NCBI RefSeq assembly: GCF_042643145.1
Contig: NZ_JBHRSA010000042.1
Location: forward strand, 1-64,000
Reading direction: 5' to 3'
DNA from: Virgibacillus_O xinjiangensis
GTDB lineage: Bacteria > Bacillota > Bacilli > Bacillales > Amphibacillaceae
Length of the DNA stretch: 64,000 nt
In this document: in pieces, positions 8,014-16,496 of the stretch
Layout: each line of letters opens with the position of its first letter
Position numbering within the stretch: position 1 is the stretch's first letter
The notes under the pieces: generated by a model
The model's input: the letters and a program-made list of their open reading frames with translations, nothing else
Told to the model about the DNA's origin: nothing
Database searches by the model: none
Translations under genes and position numbers: made by a program

Positions 8014-8272
8014 AAATGATGAAGTAATTGATGCCGTTGCTGAAGCTGCCGATCAGATTGTGTACGCCTGGAGAGTGGATCATGGGCATTATCTTCAGAG
8101 GAACCAGTGCGTCATGGAGAGATTGAAGGGTTATGAACCTAAATGTATTGATAAAAACAGAGACAGCCATCCTTTTCATCCGCTACGTTTAAGTAAGGAC
8201 TTGGAGTTGATGGAGTTTTACAAATTTTATTCTGTTGAACAGATAGGGTTACTAGAATACTTATTTAATTAA
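8007..8272 (+). pseudogene. DUF1643 C-terminal fragment, second copy
   Basis: From GCAATAGAAATGATGAAGT (8007-8025) the sequence parallels 4023-4237 of the intact DUF1643 gene. A hand alignment over about 215 bases gives roughly four matches in five. The encoded residues match too (N-D-E-V-I-D-A-V-A-E-A-A-D-Q-I-V-Y-A-W, Y-E-P-K-C-I, K-D-L-E-L-M). It lacks the first two thirds of the gene and any ribosome site. The copy runs 15 codons further than the first before stopping. It is a displaced 3' end, not a functional gene. Confidence 0.8.
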
Positions 8273-8305
8273 GAGCTTGAAACCACCTAGGATTCAGGCT
8301 CTTTT
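8272..8305 (+). terminator. Terminator of DUF1643 fragment, copy 2
   Basis: AGAGCTTGAA pairs with TTCAGGCTCT, then TTTTG. The stem is the same as at 4320-4353 with a different loop, so the duplicated unit includes the terminator. Confidence 0.75.
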
Positions 8306-8592
8306 GCTTTATACACTATCGTATCTCACTACCTCCACACACTCCCGCCTAAAAATCCCTCTAATCCCCTCTCTGATTAGCACAAACTGGCTATTGATAT
8401 TTCTGAAAATTACCCATAAACTGACTAGTAGACATGTTTTTTGTGATAGATTCTCAGGCAAAGAGTCCATACATGGAAAGGGAGATGGTCGGTTTTTGAA
8501 CCATCATCTGATTCATTGTTCCATCTCTTTTCCCGACGCAGTCCGTATTCTTCTATGGAAAAAGGAAACTATGATAAGAGGTGGTGTAGGGG
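8306..8592. other. Leader of the aromatic regulator gene
   Basis: No gene is seen. GGAAAGGGAGATGG (about 8477) and CCATCTCTTTTCC (about 8520) form an imperfect inverted repeat with a 30-base spacer about 60 bases before the regulator start. It could be a binding site or a weak leader hairpin. Confidence 0.3.
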
Positions 8593-10482
8593 ATGAAATT
8601 GCAAGATAAAGAGGTTGAACGTATATATAAGAAGGTATCGAACCCTGCTTATGAAAAGGGGGAGCATGAACGGATCGTCTCCATCTCGTCCCAATCGATT
8701 GGGGCCCTCCGGAAAGAGCTGGTGGACACGATTGGGCAGGAACGTACGAAAGGATTCCTGCTTCGCTATGGCTGGCATGCCGGTGTTGCTGATGGGAAGA
8801 GGATGATAGAGCATTTCGGGGAGCATGCCGAGGAATTGGTGATGGCTGGTGCAGAGATGCATGTGTATCATGGCTGGACCTTGGATGTGGATGTCGTGAA
8901 CCATCATACGGATTTTGAGAACAAGAAGATGCATGTGGAAGCCACGTGGAAGCAGCCTTACGAAGCGGAGGAGTATCTCAATCTCTTCGGGGAGAGCGAT
9001 CATGCTGTATGCCATACGATGACCGGCTATGCCAGTGGGTACCTTTCCACCATCCTGGGCCATCAGGTCATCGTGGTGGAGGATAAATGTGAAGCGAAAG
9101 GGGACGGGTGTTGCCGGAGCATTTGCCGCACGGTAGAGGAATGGGAAGAGGAGATCGCGACCGAATTGATGTACTATGAACCGAACAGCCTGATCGATGA
9201 GCTGCAGCTGACGTATGACGAGTTGAAGGTGGAGAGGGATAATTTGAAAAAGGCCTTTGAGGCACATGAATTGTTGATGAGTGAGATCCATTCGGGCAAT
9301 GACATTTCCTCTGTCATCCAATTGCTGAATAAACTCGTCGATAAGCCGGCCATGTTCGTGGACAAGTATGAGAAAGACATCGTTGCCTCGGCGGGCATGG
9401 ATGGGCTCCTCGAGGACAGCCGCGTCCATACGGATTTGGAGGCAATCAATGCCACAACCATCGTGAGGTTCGAGGACCATCGGAAACTCCTGACCCCTGT
9501 ATATGTCCAGAAACAGGTGGTCGGCTATTGCGGCCTGATCATTGATGACGGGGAGCAGCTCAAGGAACTGGATCAAATGATCTTGGAGCGGGCTGCCTTG
9601 ACATGCGGCAATGTCCTATTGAATGAGAAGACAAGTCTCGATACGAAACAGAAAATCGGTGGTGACTTCCTGGGTGAGATCCTATCCGGAACCATTACGG
9701 ATGCGGAGTTGAATAAACGTGCCTATTATCTCGGGTTTGAACAACTGACACCATTTTTTATTATAACCTTGGATGTAAACGCTTCCTCGGAAATCAAGCG
9801 CAAAATCGAATGCAACCAAAAGGTCATGGAACAAATCTATTTCTATTTTGAGAGCGGCAGACAGGGAAATGGGAGGAAGGTGCTGATCGAGCAGAAGGCC
9901 GAACAGATTGTTATCCTCTGTTATCAGGATGCCACCTTGGAAACCTGGGCCCAGAAGGAAAACATGCTGAGCCAGCTGATCAATTACTGCGGGCAGCGGT
10001 TCAAGCAGTACCAATTCAGTGGAGGTATCAGTTCGAGTGCCACTTCCCTTGATGATGCGTCCACTGTGTACAAGGAAAGCTTGGCAGCCCTGAAGGTTGC
10101 GAGCGAACATCGTCCGATTGTCAGCTATGAGCATCTTGGGGTGGAAGGACTGCTGTTCCAGTTGGATGAAGACAATATGATGGATAAGATGATTGAAAAA
10201 AGCCTTGGCAAGCTGCTGCGTGAGGATAAAGATATGGAATTGACCAAGACGCTGTATTATTACCTTAAGAATGGATGCAATCTGCAACAGACAGCCCGAA
10301 GCATGAATTTTTCGGTCAGTGGTCTGCGCTACCGCCTGCAGCGGATCAATGATGTGCTGGAGACGAGGGTGAATAACCCGGATGTCACCTACCAACTATT
10401 TTTAGCATTGAAAGCCTTGATGTTCCTTGGAAAATTGGACATCGACATGGATATCGATCTATTGGAGGAACAGGAAATATAG
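8593..10482 (+). CDS. XylR_N/V4R sensor fused to PucR-type activator
   Basis: 629-residue one-component regulator. Residues about 15-120 match the XylR/DmpR N-terminal aromatic-sensing domain (F-L-L-R-Y-G-W-H-A-G-V-A-D-G). Residues about 115-185 form a V4R domain with cysteines in D-K-C-E-A-K-G-D-G-C-C-R-S-I-C. A coiled coil follows at about 195-230, then a GAF/CdaR-like middle. The C-terminus carries a PucR helix-turn-helix (N-L-Q-Q-T-A-R-S-M-N-F-S-V-S-G-L-R-Y-R-L). In Proteobacteria the same sensor drives a sigma-54 AAA domain; here that domain is absent and the output is PucR-like. It lies upstream of an aromatic hydroxylase and ring-cleavage genes on the same strand and very likely activates them when an aromatic ligand binds. 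Confidence 0.85.
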   Translation: MKLQDKEVERIYKKVSNPAYEKGEHERIVSISSQSIGALRKELVDTIGQERTKGFLLRYGWHAGVADGKRMIEHFGEHAEELVMAGAEMHVYHGWTLDVDVVNHHTDFENKKMHVEATWKQPYEAEEYLNLFGESDHAVCHTMTGYASGYLSTILGHQVIVVEDKCEAKGDGCCRSICRTVEEWEEEIATELMYYEPNSLIDELQLTYDELKVERDNLKKAFEAHELLMSEIHSGNDISSVIQLLNKLVDKPAMFVDKYEKDIVASAGMDGLLEDSRVHTDLEAINATTIVRFEDHRKLLTPVYVQKQVVGYCGLIIDDGEQLKELDQMILERAALTCGNVLLNEKTSLDTKQKIGGDFLGEILSGTITDAELNKRAYYLGFEQLTPFFIITLDVNASSEIKRKIECNQKVMEQIYFYFESGRQGNGRKVLIEQKAEQIVILCYQDATLETWAQKENMLSQLINYCGQRFKQYQFSGGISSSATSLDDASTVYKESLAALKVASEHRPIVSYEHLGVEGLLFQLDEDNMMDKMIEKSLGKLLREDKDMELTKTLYYYLKNGCNLQQTARSMNFSVSGLRYRLQRINDVLETRVNNPDVTYQLFLALKALMFLGKLDIDMDIDLLEEQEI

Positions 10483-10493
10483 AAGGATGAAAC

Positions 10494-10531
10494 CAGGTGG
10501 ACGCCAAGAGAAGGCACCGCCTGGTTTTTTG
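10494..10531 (+). terminator. Terminator after the XylR/PucR regulator
   Basis: ACCAGG(TGG) pairs with (CCG)CCTGGT around a purine-rich loop, followed by six T. It separates the regulator from the catabolic genes, which must therefore have their own promoter. Confidence 0.7.
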
Positions 10532-10837
10532 ATGCGTTTATTTTACTTTCACTCATTCACTCGTATCCTATGAAAATTTTTGAGGAAAAAGAGATTTTTC
10601 CGTATGAATTGGTTCTATATTCTGATTATTTTAGTTGATACCATATAGTTAAGTTAAGAGAAAGGAGTCACGTCACATGGACAGCTAGAGATGCAGCAGC
10701 CGAGAGGAACGCTAAGATGTTTTCACCTTTATAGGACGGAAATGAAAGCGGTTCATTTTATTGGAGGCTTTCACCCTGACCAATCAAAAGGCATCTTGTA
10801 GATGTGACAGTGATGACAAACAAAGGAGGACATAAAC
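10532..10837. other. Control region of the aromatic catabolic genes
   Basis: About 300 bases without a substantial gene. AAAGGAG at about 10661 precedes ATG-GAC-AGC-TAG (10677-10688), a three-codon frame that may be a leader or the debris of a deleted gene. AT-rich sequence at 10590-10650 is the likely promoter area. I could not assign -35/-10 boxes or an activator site with confidence. Confidence 0.3.
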
Positions 10838-12049
10838 ATGGCGATCGGTACGTTGGAATCTCTCAAAAATACAGCGAATCGAGAGGAATTGCTTCGAAAA
10901 GCGAAAGAGGTTGGAGAACTAGCAGAACAATACGCACTACAAGCAGATGAGGATGCAAAACTTCCAGATATCGTGGCAGACAAGATAAAAGAAGCTGGTT
11001 TCCATAAACTGCATCGTCCGAAAGCATATGGTGGACAGGATTTGGATTACTACACATTCGGCGATATCATCCGGACGGTAGCATATCACAGTGTTTCAGC
11101 CGCATGGATCACTTATTTCTCCATCATTCATGAGACATGGCCGGCATTTTTGCCAAAAGAAGGCCGTGATGAATTATATAACAGCGACGCCCTGATGGCG
11201 GATGTTTTCGCACCTGTCGGAAAAGTGACCGATGATCCGGATGGGAAGGGCTATCGCATCAGCGGAACCTGGAATTTCTGCAGTGGGGTATTATGGTGCG
11301 ACTGGATCGCTTTAGGTGCCATCCATCAGATGAGGGATGGATCCGAGCCGGAATTGAGCCTGTACATCGTCCACAAAAAAGATGTAGAGCTCATTGAGAA
11401 TTGGGATCCGATCGGGCTGCGCGGGACAGGCAGTAATGCGGTGAAAGTGGATGATGTGTACGTTCCGCCGCACTATATCTTCCCATTGAAACGAGTGGTG
11501 GAAGGTGCAGTTGCGCCTGATGGCAACTATGAAGAGGATTATCAAATCTTCAATGTGCCGTATATCATCTATTTCCTGTCTGGGTTTTCCCAAATTGCCA
11601 TCGGTGGCTTGGAACGCCTGGTCAACGACTTCAAGGAAAAGACAGAGGGCCGCATCCGGGTCTACAACAACAATTCCAGTGAGAAGGATGCCAGCAATAC
11701 CCAGCGTCTGCTTGGAGAACTCAACATCCAGTTGAAGTCCCTGAAAGCGATCGCTAACGAATATATGGACAAATTGCATGAGTATCAAGAAAACGGCACC
11801 CGCGTGTTGGACGAGGAAGAGCGTGAGGAGCTGTTCGCAAGACGAGGCTATGTTGCCAGAACAGCAGCTGAATTGGGAACCCGGATTCTGATCACGCTTG
11901 GCGGCAACTCCTTGTACAGGGAGAAGCATACGGAACGCTTTGTACGCGACCTGATTGCTGTCGCTGCACACCCGACGCATCTCTATGAAGATGCAATGGT
12001 CGGATATGGGAAATCCATCCTTGGAAATCCCGGCCATCCAATGTGGTAA
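10838..12049 (+). CDS. Acyl-CoA-dehydrogenase-fold flavin monooxygenase
   Basis: 403-residue flavoprotein of the group D two-component monooxygenases (relatives: HsaA, the oxygenase of p-hydroxyphenylacetate hydroxylase, DszC). The N-terminal helical part (V-A-D-K-I-K-E-A-G-F-H-K-L, P-K-A-Y-G-G) is followed by the beta domain (S-G-T-W-N-F-C-S-G, G-L-R-G-T-G-S-N-A-V, V-P-P-H-Y) and a C-terminal helical bundle. These enzymes use reduced flavin from a separate reductase to hydroxylate an aromatic ring. No reductase gene is nearby, so it must be supplied elsewhere. The ATG has AAAGGAGG upstream. An extradiol dioxygenase gene follows 57 bases on, so it probably makes the catechol that is then cleaved. 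Confidence 0.8.
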   Translation: MAIGTLESLKNTANREELLRKAKEVGELAEQYALQADEDAKLPDIVADKIKEAGFHKLHRPKAYGGQDLDYYTFGDIIRTVAYHSVSAAWITYFSIIHETWPAFLPKEGRDELYNSDALMADVFAPVGKVTDDPDGKGYRISGTWNFCSGVLWCDWIALGAIHQMRDGSEPELSLYIVHKKDVELIENWDPIGLRGTGSNAVKVDDVYVPPHYIFPLKRVVEGAVAPDGNYEEDYQIFNVPYIIYFLSGFSQIAIGGLERLVNDFKEKTEGRIRVYNNNSSEKDASNTQRLLGELNIQLKSLKAIANEYMDKLHEYQENGTRVLDEEEREELFARRGYVARTAAELGTRILITLGGNSLYREKHTERFVRDLIAVAAHPTHLYEDAMVGYGKSILGNPGHPMW

Positions 12050-12106
12050 TTTGCTTGTCCAGTTTGTCTGTTTACCAATAATAAAATGATATGGGAGGAA
12101 TTTATA

Positions 12107-13081
12107 ATGAGACCAGAACCAATTTTGGATGTAGCTCAACTTGCACATGTGGAGATCCTGACACCGAAACCGGATGAAACGCTGTGGTTTTTCAAAGAAC
12201 TGCTCGGCTTGGAAGAGACGGCACGCGAAGGACAGTCCGCTTACCTGAGGGCCTATGAAGATTTCTACCATCACACACTGAAAGTCACGGAAAGCAAGGA
12301 GCCAGGATTGGGGCATGTGGCATGGCGGACCAGATCCCAGCAGGCCTTGGACCGCAGGGTTAAAGCAATTGAAGCTACTGGTCTTGGAAAAGGCTGGTCG
12401 GAGAATGACCTCGGACAAGGGGCGGCCTATCAGTTTGCAACTCCTGATGGCCATAACATGGAGCTGTTGTGGGAGGTCGAGTATTATAAGGCGCCTGATC
12501 ATATGAAGACACCACTGCTCAACCGTCCGCAGAAGCGTCCGACCCGCGGGGTGCCTGTCCGCCGTCTGGATCACGTCAACCTGATGGCCGGGGATTTGGA
12601 AACAAGCAGTGACTTCATGCAGGAGAAGCTCGGCTTCAACTTACGTGAGCGTATCCAGCAGAATGACGGCAAGAATATTGCGGACTGGATGAGTGTCAGC
12701 CCGCTGGTGCATGAAGTGGCCATGATGCAGGATCAGCTGGGCGGAAGAGGACGTCTCCATCATATCTGCTACTGGTACGGCTTCCCGCAGCACATCTCGG
12801 ATATTTCGGAGATCCTGAACGAGCATGATGTCAAAATCGAGGCAGGACCAGGAAAACATGGTGTCAGCCAGGCATACTTCCTCTATGTGATTGAGCCGGG
12901 CGGCAACCGGGTAGAGCTCTTCGGTGACCCTGGATACCTCATCTTCGACCCGGACTGGGAGCCGGTCGTCTGGAAAGAGGAAGACTTGGAAAAAGGAATC
13001 ATCTGGTATGGTTCCCAGCTGCCGGACGACTTCTTCCAATACGGCACACCGAATATCAAGGCGCCAGTGGTGACCAAGTAG
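12107..13081 (+). CDS. Extradiol ring-cleavage dioxygenase (catechol 2,3-dioxygenase type)
   Basis: 324-residue vicinal-oxygen-chelate protein with two tandem modules. The first starts at L-A-H-V-E-I-L (about residue 10). The catalytic second module starts at L-D-H-V-N-L-M (about residue 150). Likely iron ligands are His in L-D-H-V, His in L-H-H-I-C-Y-W and Glu in N-R-V-E-L-F-G, the classical His-His-Glu set. It opens a catechol ring next to the hydroxyls, giving a yellow semialdehyde-type product. The ATG at 12107 has GGGAGG 7 bases before it; an in-frame ATG 21 bases earlier lacks a ribosome site. Its position between a ring hydroxylase and hydrolases fits a meta-cleavage pathway. The exact substrate is unknown. 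Confidence 0.85.
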   Translation: MRPEPILDVAQLAHVEILTPKPDETLWFFKELLGLEETAREGQSAYLRAYEDFYHHTLKVTESKEPGLGHVAWRTRSQQALDRRVKAIEATGLGKGWSENDLGQGAAYQFATPDGHNMELLWEVEYYKAPDHMKTPLLNRPQKRPTRGVPVRRLDHVNLMAGDLETSSDFMQEKLGFNLRERIQQNDGKNIADWMSVSPLVHEVAMMQDQLGGRGRLHHICYWYGFPQHISDISEILNEHDVKIEAGPGKHGVSQAYFLYVIEPGGNRVELFGDPGYLIFDPDWEPVVWKEEDLEKGIIWYGSQLPDDFFQYGTPNIKAPVVTK

Positions 13082-13095
13082 ATTTACCATCCAAG

Positions 13096-13133
13096 CAGGG
13101 TATTACCTGGCTTCATCTCCGGTAATGCCCTGT
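13096..13133 (+). promoter_or_regulatory. Intergenic hairpin after the dioxygenase gene
   Basis: CAGGGTATTACC and GGTAATGCCCTG pair with one wobble around a 13-base loop, followed by TTT. It may be a weak terminator or an mRNA-stabilising hairpin inside the catabolic operon. Confidence 0.5.
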
Positions 13134-13157
13134 TTCCATGAGGTAGGGGGGATTGTT

Positions 13158-13811
13158 TTGGAAGGCACTTTTCACTACGACGTAAAGACACCGCAATCTG
13201 TCCGGGCCGATCGAACGTACCCACTGCTGATTGCGCTGCATGGAATCGGGTACGACGAGAAGGACATGATGGAGGCATTTGACGGGGTCACGGATGAGTA
13301 TATCCTCGTTGCGCCAAGGGGGAATCTGACCTATGAAGAAGGGTTCGCCTACTATTATCTAGAAGATTATGGTAAGCCGGATATGGCTCTGTTTGATGCA
13401 AGCATGGAAAAACTGCAGGTGTTCATCGACGAGGTGATGGAAGAATACCCGGTGGATCGGGACCAGGTCTATTTGGCCGGATTCAGCCAAGGGGCCATTC
13501 TTTCCAATTCATTGGCCATGGTGCTCGGTGACTGCGTGCGTGGCATTGTCTCCATGAATGGCTATGTTCCCGGATTCCTGAAAGACAGGTATCCGGTGCA
13601 GCCGGTAGGGCATCTGAACGTATGGTTGTCGACTGGTGAGGATGATGAGATTTTCTCCCCGGAGATCGGACGGAAAAATGAGGCATTCTTCCGAGCGGAG
13701 GGGGCTTCTGTCCGTTATCGAACGTACCTTATTGGACATGAGCTGGGGGAAGCGGCAATAAAGGATGCCGTCCAGTGGCTTCTCGCTGACATCAAACAGG
13801 TAAACAAGTAA
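13158..13811 (+). CDS. Alpha/beta hydrolase, carboxylesterase/phospholipase type
   Basis: 217-residue serine hydrolase. The nucleophile lies in A-G-F-S-Q-G-A (about residue 110), an acid in T-G-E-D-D-E-I-F and a histidine in L-I-G-H-E-L-G; an N-terminal L-L-I-A-L-H-G-I-G supplies the oxyanion loop. The TTG at 13158 is preferred because AGGTAGGGGGG lies 6 bases upstream; an upstream ATG at 13125 falls in the stem of the preceding hairpin. It lies between the dioxygenase and another hydrolase, so it probably handles an ester or a side product of the aromatic pathway. The substrate cannot be read from the sequence. Confidence 0.75.
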   Translation: MEGTFHYDVKTPQSVRADRTYPLLIALHGIGYDEKDMMEAFDGVTDEYILVAPRGNLTYEEGFAYYYLEDYGKPDMALFDASMEKLQVFIDEVMEEYPVDRDQVYLAGFSQGAILSNSLAMVLGDCVRGIVSMNGYVPGFLKDRYPVQPVGHLNVWLSTGEDDEIFSPEIGRKNEAFFRAEGASVRYRTYLIGHELGEAAIKDAVQWLLADIKQVNK

Positions 13812-13849
13812 ATCATTTATACACATCATACCAGGAGGGTGGATCATTC

Positions 13850-14674
13850 ATGAGCGTTACTATTGAAGGAAAACGAGCGACATTTGCAGGAATTGATACG
13901 TATTATTATGAGGAAGGGCAGGGAGAATCAGTCCTGTTCATCCATGGAAGCGGCCCGGGAGTGTCCGCCTGGGCGAACTGGCGGCTGGTCCTGCCACGTT
14001 TTGCCGAGAACTATCACGTGATCGCGCCAGACTTGGCAGGCTTCGGTCAGACCGAAAAGCTCGAAGAAGGAGCCTACGGAATGGACGTGTGGGTTGATCA
14101 ACTCTCCGGCCTGATTGAAGCGAAAGGGCTGGAAAAGATCAACATCGTCGGCAATTCCCTGGGAGGAGCAATTGCCCTGCATCTTGCCAAAAGGAAGCCG
14201 GAACTCTTGAATAAAATCGTATTGATGGGTACGGCCGGCGTACCATTCGAAATCACAGAAGGACTCGATAAAGTATGGGGATACACCCCAAGCTATGACA
14301 ATATGGCGGAATTAATTGACATCTTTTCCTATGACGATAAGTTCAAGAAGGATTCCGATCTCATTGAACTTCGCTACCAAGGGACATTGGACAAGGAAAA
14401 CCAGGATGCCTTCGCATCCATGTTCCCAGCTCCTCGCCAGGAGCAAGTAGACAAGCTCGCCCTGAGCGACGAGGAACTGCAGGGAATCAAGCACCCTGTT
14501 CTGGCCCTGCATGGCAGAGAAGACCAGGTCATCCCGGCAGAAAACAGCTGGAAAGCATTCCAGGCCATTCCGAACGCTGAAATGCATCTGTTCAGCAAAT
14601 GCGGCCACTGGATCCAGATTGAGAAGACGGATGAATTCTGTAAGCAGGTTGAGGTGTTTTTGGAGGAAGAGTAG
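13850..14674 (+). CDS. Alpha/beta hydrolase, meta-cleavage product hydrolase type
   Basis: 274 residues. The opening H-G-S-G-P-G-V-S-A-W-A-N-W-R and D-L-A-G-F-G-Q-T-E are typical of XylF/BphD/TodF hydrolases that split the C-C bond of ring-fission products. The catalytic triad is readable: Ser in G-N-S-L-G-G-A, Asp in H-G-R-E-D-Q-V-I-P and His in C-G-H-W-I-Q-I-E. The ATG has AGGAGGGTGG upstream. Together with the dioxygenase it would convert a substituted catechol to a carboxylic acid and a 2-hydroxypentadienoate. Genes for the lower pathway (hydratase, aldolase) are not in this window. Confidence 0.85.
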   Translation: MSVTIEGKRATFAGIDTYYYEEGQGESVLFIHGSGPGVSAWANWRLVLPRFAENYHVIAPDLAGFGQTEKLEEGAYGMDVWVDQLSGLIEAKGLEKINIVGNSLGGAIALHLAKRKPELLNKIVLMGTAGVPFEITEGLDKVWGYTPSYDNMAELIDIFSYDDKFKKDSDLIELRYQGTLDKENQDAFASMFPAPRQEQVDKLALSDEELQGIKHPVLALHGREDQVIPAENSWKAFQAIPNAEMHLFSKCGHWIQIEKTDEFCKQVEVFLEEE

Positions 14675-14699
14675 GTGTTAGCGGTAGCCTGACTAACGG

Positions 14700-14863
14700 A
14701 GGCGGCGCCCGAGTGGGCGGTTGTGCGGCCTGAGTGGCGTGGGTTGGCGACCGAGTGAGCAGGCGCGCGGTCTGAGTGGGCGGTGCTGTCGCCCGAGTGA
14801 GCGGTTGCGTGGCCTGAGTGGGTGGTGCTGTCGCCTGAATGAGGAATACCACGGCCCGAGCTC
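14700..14863 (-). repeat. 21-bp-period GC-rich array, locus 1 (inverted orientation)
   Basis: About eight degenerate units of 21-22 bp, each with a core like GCCCGAGTG or GGCCTGAGTG, the reverse complement of the CACTCGGGC core at the other five loci. It lies between the hydrolase stop codon and the terminator at 14899, so it would be part of that mRNA's 3' end. Reading frames through it exist only because the unit is a multiple of three. Confidence 0.8.
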
Positions 14864-14892
14864 AACTCAACGTATATCCTATAAAACTATAA

Positions 14893-14941
14893 AAAAGAGA
14901 GAGCATGTGATGATATCCATTGTCATATGCTCTCTTTTTTT
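14893..14941 (+). terminator. Strong hairpin terminator
   Basis: GAGAGCATGTGA and TCATATGCTCTC pair (one wobble), flanked by A6 on the left and T7 on the right, so it can work in either direction. It ends the aromatic operon. Confidence 0.8.
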
Positions 14942-15042
14942 GCGTCATGAGATGTTACTTGAGTGTATTCTTGGAAAAGCCTTTGAATAATTAACCAATT
15001 ACACTCATAAAGTTTTATAAACAGTAAAGGGAGTTATGGAAT

Positions 15043-15609
15043 ATGCGCTATGACACTCACCTTATAACATCGTTAGCAACAGGAACTGGGGTGACTATAG
15101 TATCAGCGGTTCCATTTACTTTTGGGTATGTGATAGGAATTATGATTGGTAGTCTGCTTCCTGACATTGATGAGCCCCAGTCATTTATAGGAAGAAGGTC
15201 ATTTGGAGTCGCCTCAGTTATCAAGCGTACATATGGGCACCGAGGAATCACCCATTCTCTTTTTGCATGGTTGATTTTCTCTATAGTCAGTTGCTTAATC
15301 GCCCCAAACTTTTTTGGTATCGGATTATCATTAGGGTATTTGTTTCATATAATCGGCGATCTATTTTCTGTTTCAGGAGTGCCCTTATACAAGCCATTTA
15401 CTGATGAAAGAGTGAAAATGCCAAGGAGACTTACCTATAGAACATCTTCTCAAAAGGAAAAAATAATACTCTCCATATTTCTCTTATTATTAATTTTACT
15501 CCTCCCCAATGCAATGACTGATTTGTTTGTCCAATCATTTAGTGATCTCCTGGATACCTTATTCAATTTTCTTTCGTTTGCCCTTAACAAAATAACAACT
15601 GGATTATAA
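15043..15609 (+). CDS. YdjM/DUF457-type membrane-bound hydrolase
   Basis: 188-residue integral membrane protein with about four helices. It carries the features of the LexA-regulated YdjM-like family of predicted metal-dependent hydrolases: G-S-L-L-P-D-I-D-E-P near residue 40, H-R-G-I-T-H-S near residue 68 and H-I-I-G-D near residue 108. These Asp and His residues would hold a metal at the membrane face. The ATG follows AAAGGGAG. The substrate is unknown, and it is transcribed alone. Confidence 0.75.
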   Translation: MRYDTHLITSLATGTGVTIVSAVPFTFGYVIGIMIGSLLPDIDEPQSFIGRRSFGVASVIKRTYGHRGITHSLFAWLIFSIVSCLIAPNFFGIGLSLGYLFHIIGDLFSVSGVPLYKPFTDERVKMPRRLTYRTSSQKEKIILSIFLLLLILLLPNAMTDLFVQSFSDLLDTLFNFLSFALNKITTGL

Positions 15610-15689
15610 CAGAGAGGAAGTGGGTGTTAGCACTACACAGAAGATAGAGGATAAATGAATGAAGAATGATGTGATGAAAAAATCCATCA

Positions 15690-16496
15690 CTAATGTATTA
15701 TCTCTACGTACTCTTCTTGAGTGCTTCTATAAGAAGTTTCGTCATGGCTTAAAAATGAGTCTAATAAACTTGTCATATGCTCTTTAATCTCAAAGTTTTT
15801 CGATATCAGGTAGTTGATGAGCCTTTCCAAATCCAAATCGGATGTGTTTTTTAATAATGTATCCGGAAAAAAACATACTGAACAAAATTCCTTCATATAA
15901 TCAAGTTTTTTCCCTGTTAATCTGAAGTCATTGCCTTGCTCAATAATAGCATTACTATATAGGATCATTTTAACTTCTTCAGGTATAACTGTTGATCTAG
16001 CAATCTCTTCAAGCACTGTCTTTGCTTTCATTTGAAGTGCTCTTTCTCTAATGTTCTGGGGGATACGAGTGTCGAGTATATAATATTTAATGATTGCCGT
16101 TTTGTAATATGTTTTTTTAGCAATATCTCTTTCCAATAAACCGTGATTCTGTATTAGTTTCATGACATGTTCATTCTTAAATAGCCAGCTAGTTCCTTTC
16201 AAAGGGATACTTATTTTAAGAATGTGAATAAGTCGTTCTACATCACTTGTACCTGGATAGACAAAACATGGTACTCGTACATCAGGTTGTGTCTTCAAGA
16301 GTGCTGAATAATACTCGAATCTCTCAATTAATATATATTCACCCTTTGCTACTTCCTCAACAGCTAGTCGAACTTTTCCACTCTTTCGGGCCTTTTCTGC
16401 CTGGACAATCCTTTTTGCTCGCTCTTCGTTCCTAATTTCATCGTGATAATAGGTAATAATATCTCTAGGGCATAGTAGCATACTCTTAGTTGTCAT
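15690..16496 (-). CDS. ParB-like domain protein, uncharacterised
   Basis: 268 residues. Residues about 45-95 (V-E-E-V-A-K-G-E-Y-I-L-I-E-R-F-E-Y-Y-S-A-L, V-R-V-P-C-F-V) resemble the ParB N-terminal fold. The next part (N-H-G-L-L-E-R-D-I-A-K-K-T-Y-Y-K-T-A-I-I) could be its helix-turn-helix. The remainder is helical and unrecognised. The ATG at 16496 has GAGGTGA 5 bases before it. It is transcribed away from an AbrB-like gene 300 bases off. Proteins of this shape occur on plasmids and in mobile regions as DNA-binding factors. The assignment is tentative. Confidence 0.45.
   Translation of the reverse strand: MTTKSMLLCPRDIITYYHDEIRNEERAKRIVQAEKARKSGKVRLAVEEVAKGEYILIERFEYYSALLKTQPDVRVPCFVYPGTSDVERLIHILKISIPLKGTSWLFKNEHVMKLIQNHGLLERDIAKKTYYKTAIIKYYILDTRIPQNIRERALQMKAKTVLEEIARSTVIPEEVKMILYSNAIIEQGNDFRLTGKKLDYMKEFCSVCFFPDTLLKNTSDLDLERLINYLISKNFEIKEHMTSLLDSFLSHDETSYRSTQEEYVEIIH

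Noticed and set aside
8569..9576. 335-codon open frame on the minus strand opposite the XylR/PucR gene
   Set aside because: It mirrors a well-supported gene, has no family features and no ribosome site.
11312..12574. 420-codon minus-strand frame spanning two catabolic genes
   Set aside because: It crosses two clear plus-strand genes and has no recognisable domain; a codon-bias shadow.
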